Shown: positions 60,259 to 61,461 of the stretch, one piece after another | Numbering within the stretch: the stretch's first letter is position 1 | How the letters are laid out: every line of letters starts with the position of its first letter | IMG/VR virus record: IMGVR_UViG_3300009151_000077 | Span: 1-61,461 of that record | Length of the DNA: 61,461 nucleotides | Direction: 5' to 3' (one strand) | Origin: a virus | Notes under the pieces: model-generated | What the model saw: only the letters and a program-made list of their open reading frames with translations | Told to the model about the DNA's origin: nothing | The model's database searches: none | Translations under genes and position numbers: made by a program

Positions 60259-60591
60259 ATGACAGGAAAATTCAGTAATCAAGGAGACGTAAATCCAGCT
60301 GGCACCATAATACATGAGTGTCCGTTAAATAATATTACTGAAATTTCATACATGAGATTTAATAACTCTGATTCAGATTATATATTAACTGTATCTAAGT
60401 ATGATAATTCTGTAGATGCACATATTAGATTATACTCTAAAGCTTTAGCTCAAGGTGACACAATTACAGATAATATGTTGTACGTATTAAATACAGGTGA
60501 CTACATATACGTTGAGTGTAATGTTGCAGCTACTACATATATTATAACTGGTGAGGACATGCCAAATATAAATATGATCCGATGCAAGTAG
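60259..60591 (+). CDS. unknown small beta-rich protein, 110 aa
   Basis: Alternating strands, few helices, no motif. Overlaps the fibre start by 10 bases. Probably a small structural or fibre-associated protein. Confidence 0.5.
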   Translation: MTGKFSNQGDVNPAGTIIHECPLNNITEISYMRFNNSDSDYILTVSKYDNSVDAHIRLYSKALAQGDTITDNMLYVLNTGDYIYVECNVAATTYIITGEDMPNINMIRCK

Positions 60592-61461
60592 TTGATGGAG
60601 ATGGTAACGTATACGGTGAGGACAATTTAGAGATAAATGACGCAAGCGGTAAGCCTAAGACTACTGGCGGAGGTGGTGCCGTATGGGGTGGAATAACTGG
60701 AACTCTATCGGATCAGACTGATCTACAGACTGCATTAAATGCTAAACAAAATACATTAACCCCTGCTGCATTAACTAAGGTCGATGATACCAATGTAACC
60801 CTAACATTAGGTGGTAGTCCTTCCACGTCTTTATTACAAGCAACTAGTTTAACATTAGGATGGACAGGTACACTAGCTGATTCAAGGATAGCAAGTGCTT
60901 CAACTTGGAATGCAAAACAAAATGCAATAACTACTGGCACAACAGCACAATACTTTAGAGGTGATTTATCATTAGCTACATTTCCAACTATTGGCAGTTG
61001 GGGCACTTTAAACTACCCAACTTGGAGTACAGGAGCACCATTTGTAAAAATGACTGCTGCTGGTACATTTAGTCTTGATACTAATACATATCAACCTACT
61101 CTAATAAGTGGCACAAATATAAAGACAGTTAATAGTACTTCGCTTTTAGGTAGTGGTGATGTTGCAGTACAACCCACTTTAGTAAGTGGAACTTCAATTA
61201 AGACTATTAATAGCACTTCTTTATTAGGTAGTGGTAATATTATACTTGGTACTGGAACGGTTACATCAGTTAGTGGAACAACTCCAATTTCTGTATCTGG
61301 AGGCCCAGCTCCTGTTGTTTCAATTCAAGTAGCTAGCAGTTCTCAAAATGGTTATTTAGCTAATTCTGATTGGACTAGTTTTAATAATAAGCAATCACAA
61401 TTAGTAAGTGGAACAAATATTAAAACAGTAAATTCGAATACTTTATTAGGTAGTGGAGATG
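60582..61461 (+). CDS. tail fibre / receptor-binding protein (partial, N-terminal part)
   Basis: Open from ATG 60582 to the window end, at least 293 aa. A Gly-rich N-terminus, then a Thr/Ser/Gly-rich shaft with three copies of a 21-residue repeat starting LVSGT or LISGT and ending LLGSG plus two residues (at 61101, 61179 and 61401). This repeat shaft is typical of trimeric fibres of Bacteroidota phages. The C-terminal receptor-binding tip lies outside the window. Confidence 0.75.
   Translation, partial: MQVVDGDGNVYGEDNLEINDASGKPKTTGGGGAVWGGITGTLSDQTDLQTALNAKQNTLTPAALTKVDDTNVTLTLGGSPSTSLLQATSLTLGWTGTLADSRIASASTWNAKQNAITTGTTAQYFRGDLSLATFPTIGSWGTLNYPTWSTGAPFVKMTAAGTFSLDTNTYQPTLISGTNIKTVNSTSLLGSGDVAVQPTLVSGTSIKTINSTSLLGSGNIILGTGTVTSVSGTTPISVSGGPAPVVSIQVASSSQNGYLANSDWTSFNNKQSQLVSGTNIKTVNSNTLLGSGD

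Overview
The window reads as most of a tailed-phage genome whose host is a member of the Bacteroidota. Three things support this: strong TAnnTTTG (-7) promoter boxes, almost no Shine-Dalgarno sequences, and low GC. Gene order and protein sizes (740-aa terminase, 809-aa portal, about 480-aa HK97-type capsid, a pair of connector/ring-like proteins, a 1347-aa tail protein, very large internal virion proteins) fit a crAss-like or neighbouring short-tailed lineage. That placement is inference from layout and motif memory, not from a search. Both ends of the window cut genes. No integrase, DNA polymerase or CRISPR array was seen.

Layout. (1) About 0.1-36.6 kb, + strand, late genes: lysis cassette (u-spanin, holin, GH108-type endolysin), small coupled genes, terminase, portal, scaffold, capsid, connector and tail proteins, a Thr-rich adhesin followed by a glycosyltransferase, a GNAT protein, and internal virion proteins ending in a 3862-aa giant. 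An intrinsic terminator closes this unit. (2) About 36.7-37.0 kb: non-coding meeting point of the two transcription units, with iterons, a hairpin and facing terminators. (3) About 37.0-53 kb, - strand, early and replication genes: metallophosphoesterase, VRR-NUC-like nuclease, SF2 helicase, VirE-N/SF3 primase-helicase, MazG-like protein, a tRNA-like RNA without an anticodon arm, SSB-like protein, PD-(D/E)XK exonuclease, a possible AT-rich origin (49.35-49.69 kb), then a run of very small genes. (4) About 53.0-53.75 kb: non-coding structured divergence region. (5) 53.75-61.46 kb, mostly + strand: a 512-aa protein, a phage GroEL and GroES, small basic proteins, head/spike-like small proteins and the start of a repetitive tail fibre. 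One - strand winged-helix-like gene shares interleaved promoters with its + strand neighbour.

The most unusual content is RNA-level. Three complete type I hammerhead ribozymes lie on the early strand at 52.17-52.98 kb. Each would cut 22-24 nt upstream of a small gene's start codon. The short leader this leaves also stands, without a ribozyme, in front of nine other early genes. Together with the tRNA-like element (a possible RNase P substrate) this suggests an early polycistronic transcript that carries its own processing signals. Other notable points are a small gene overprinted in a linker of the giant protein, a complete phage chaperonin pair plus a tandem GroES-like protein beside the terminase, apparently leaderless late genes, and a possible phage-encoded O-glycosylation of poly-Thr adhesin linkers.
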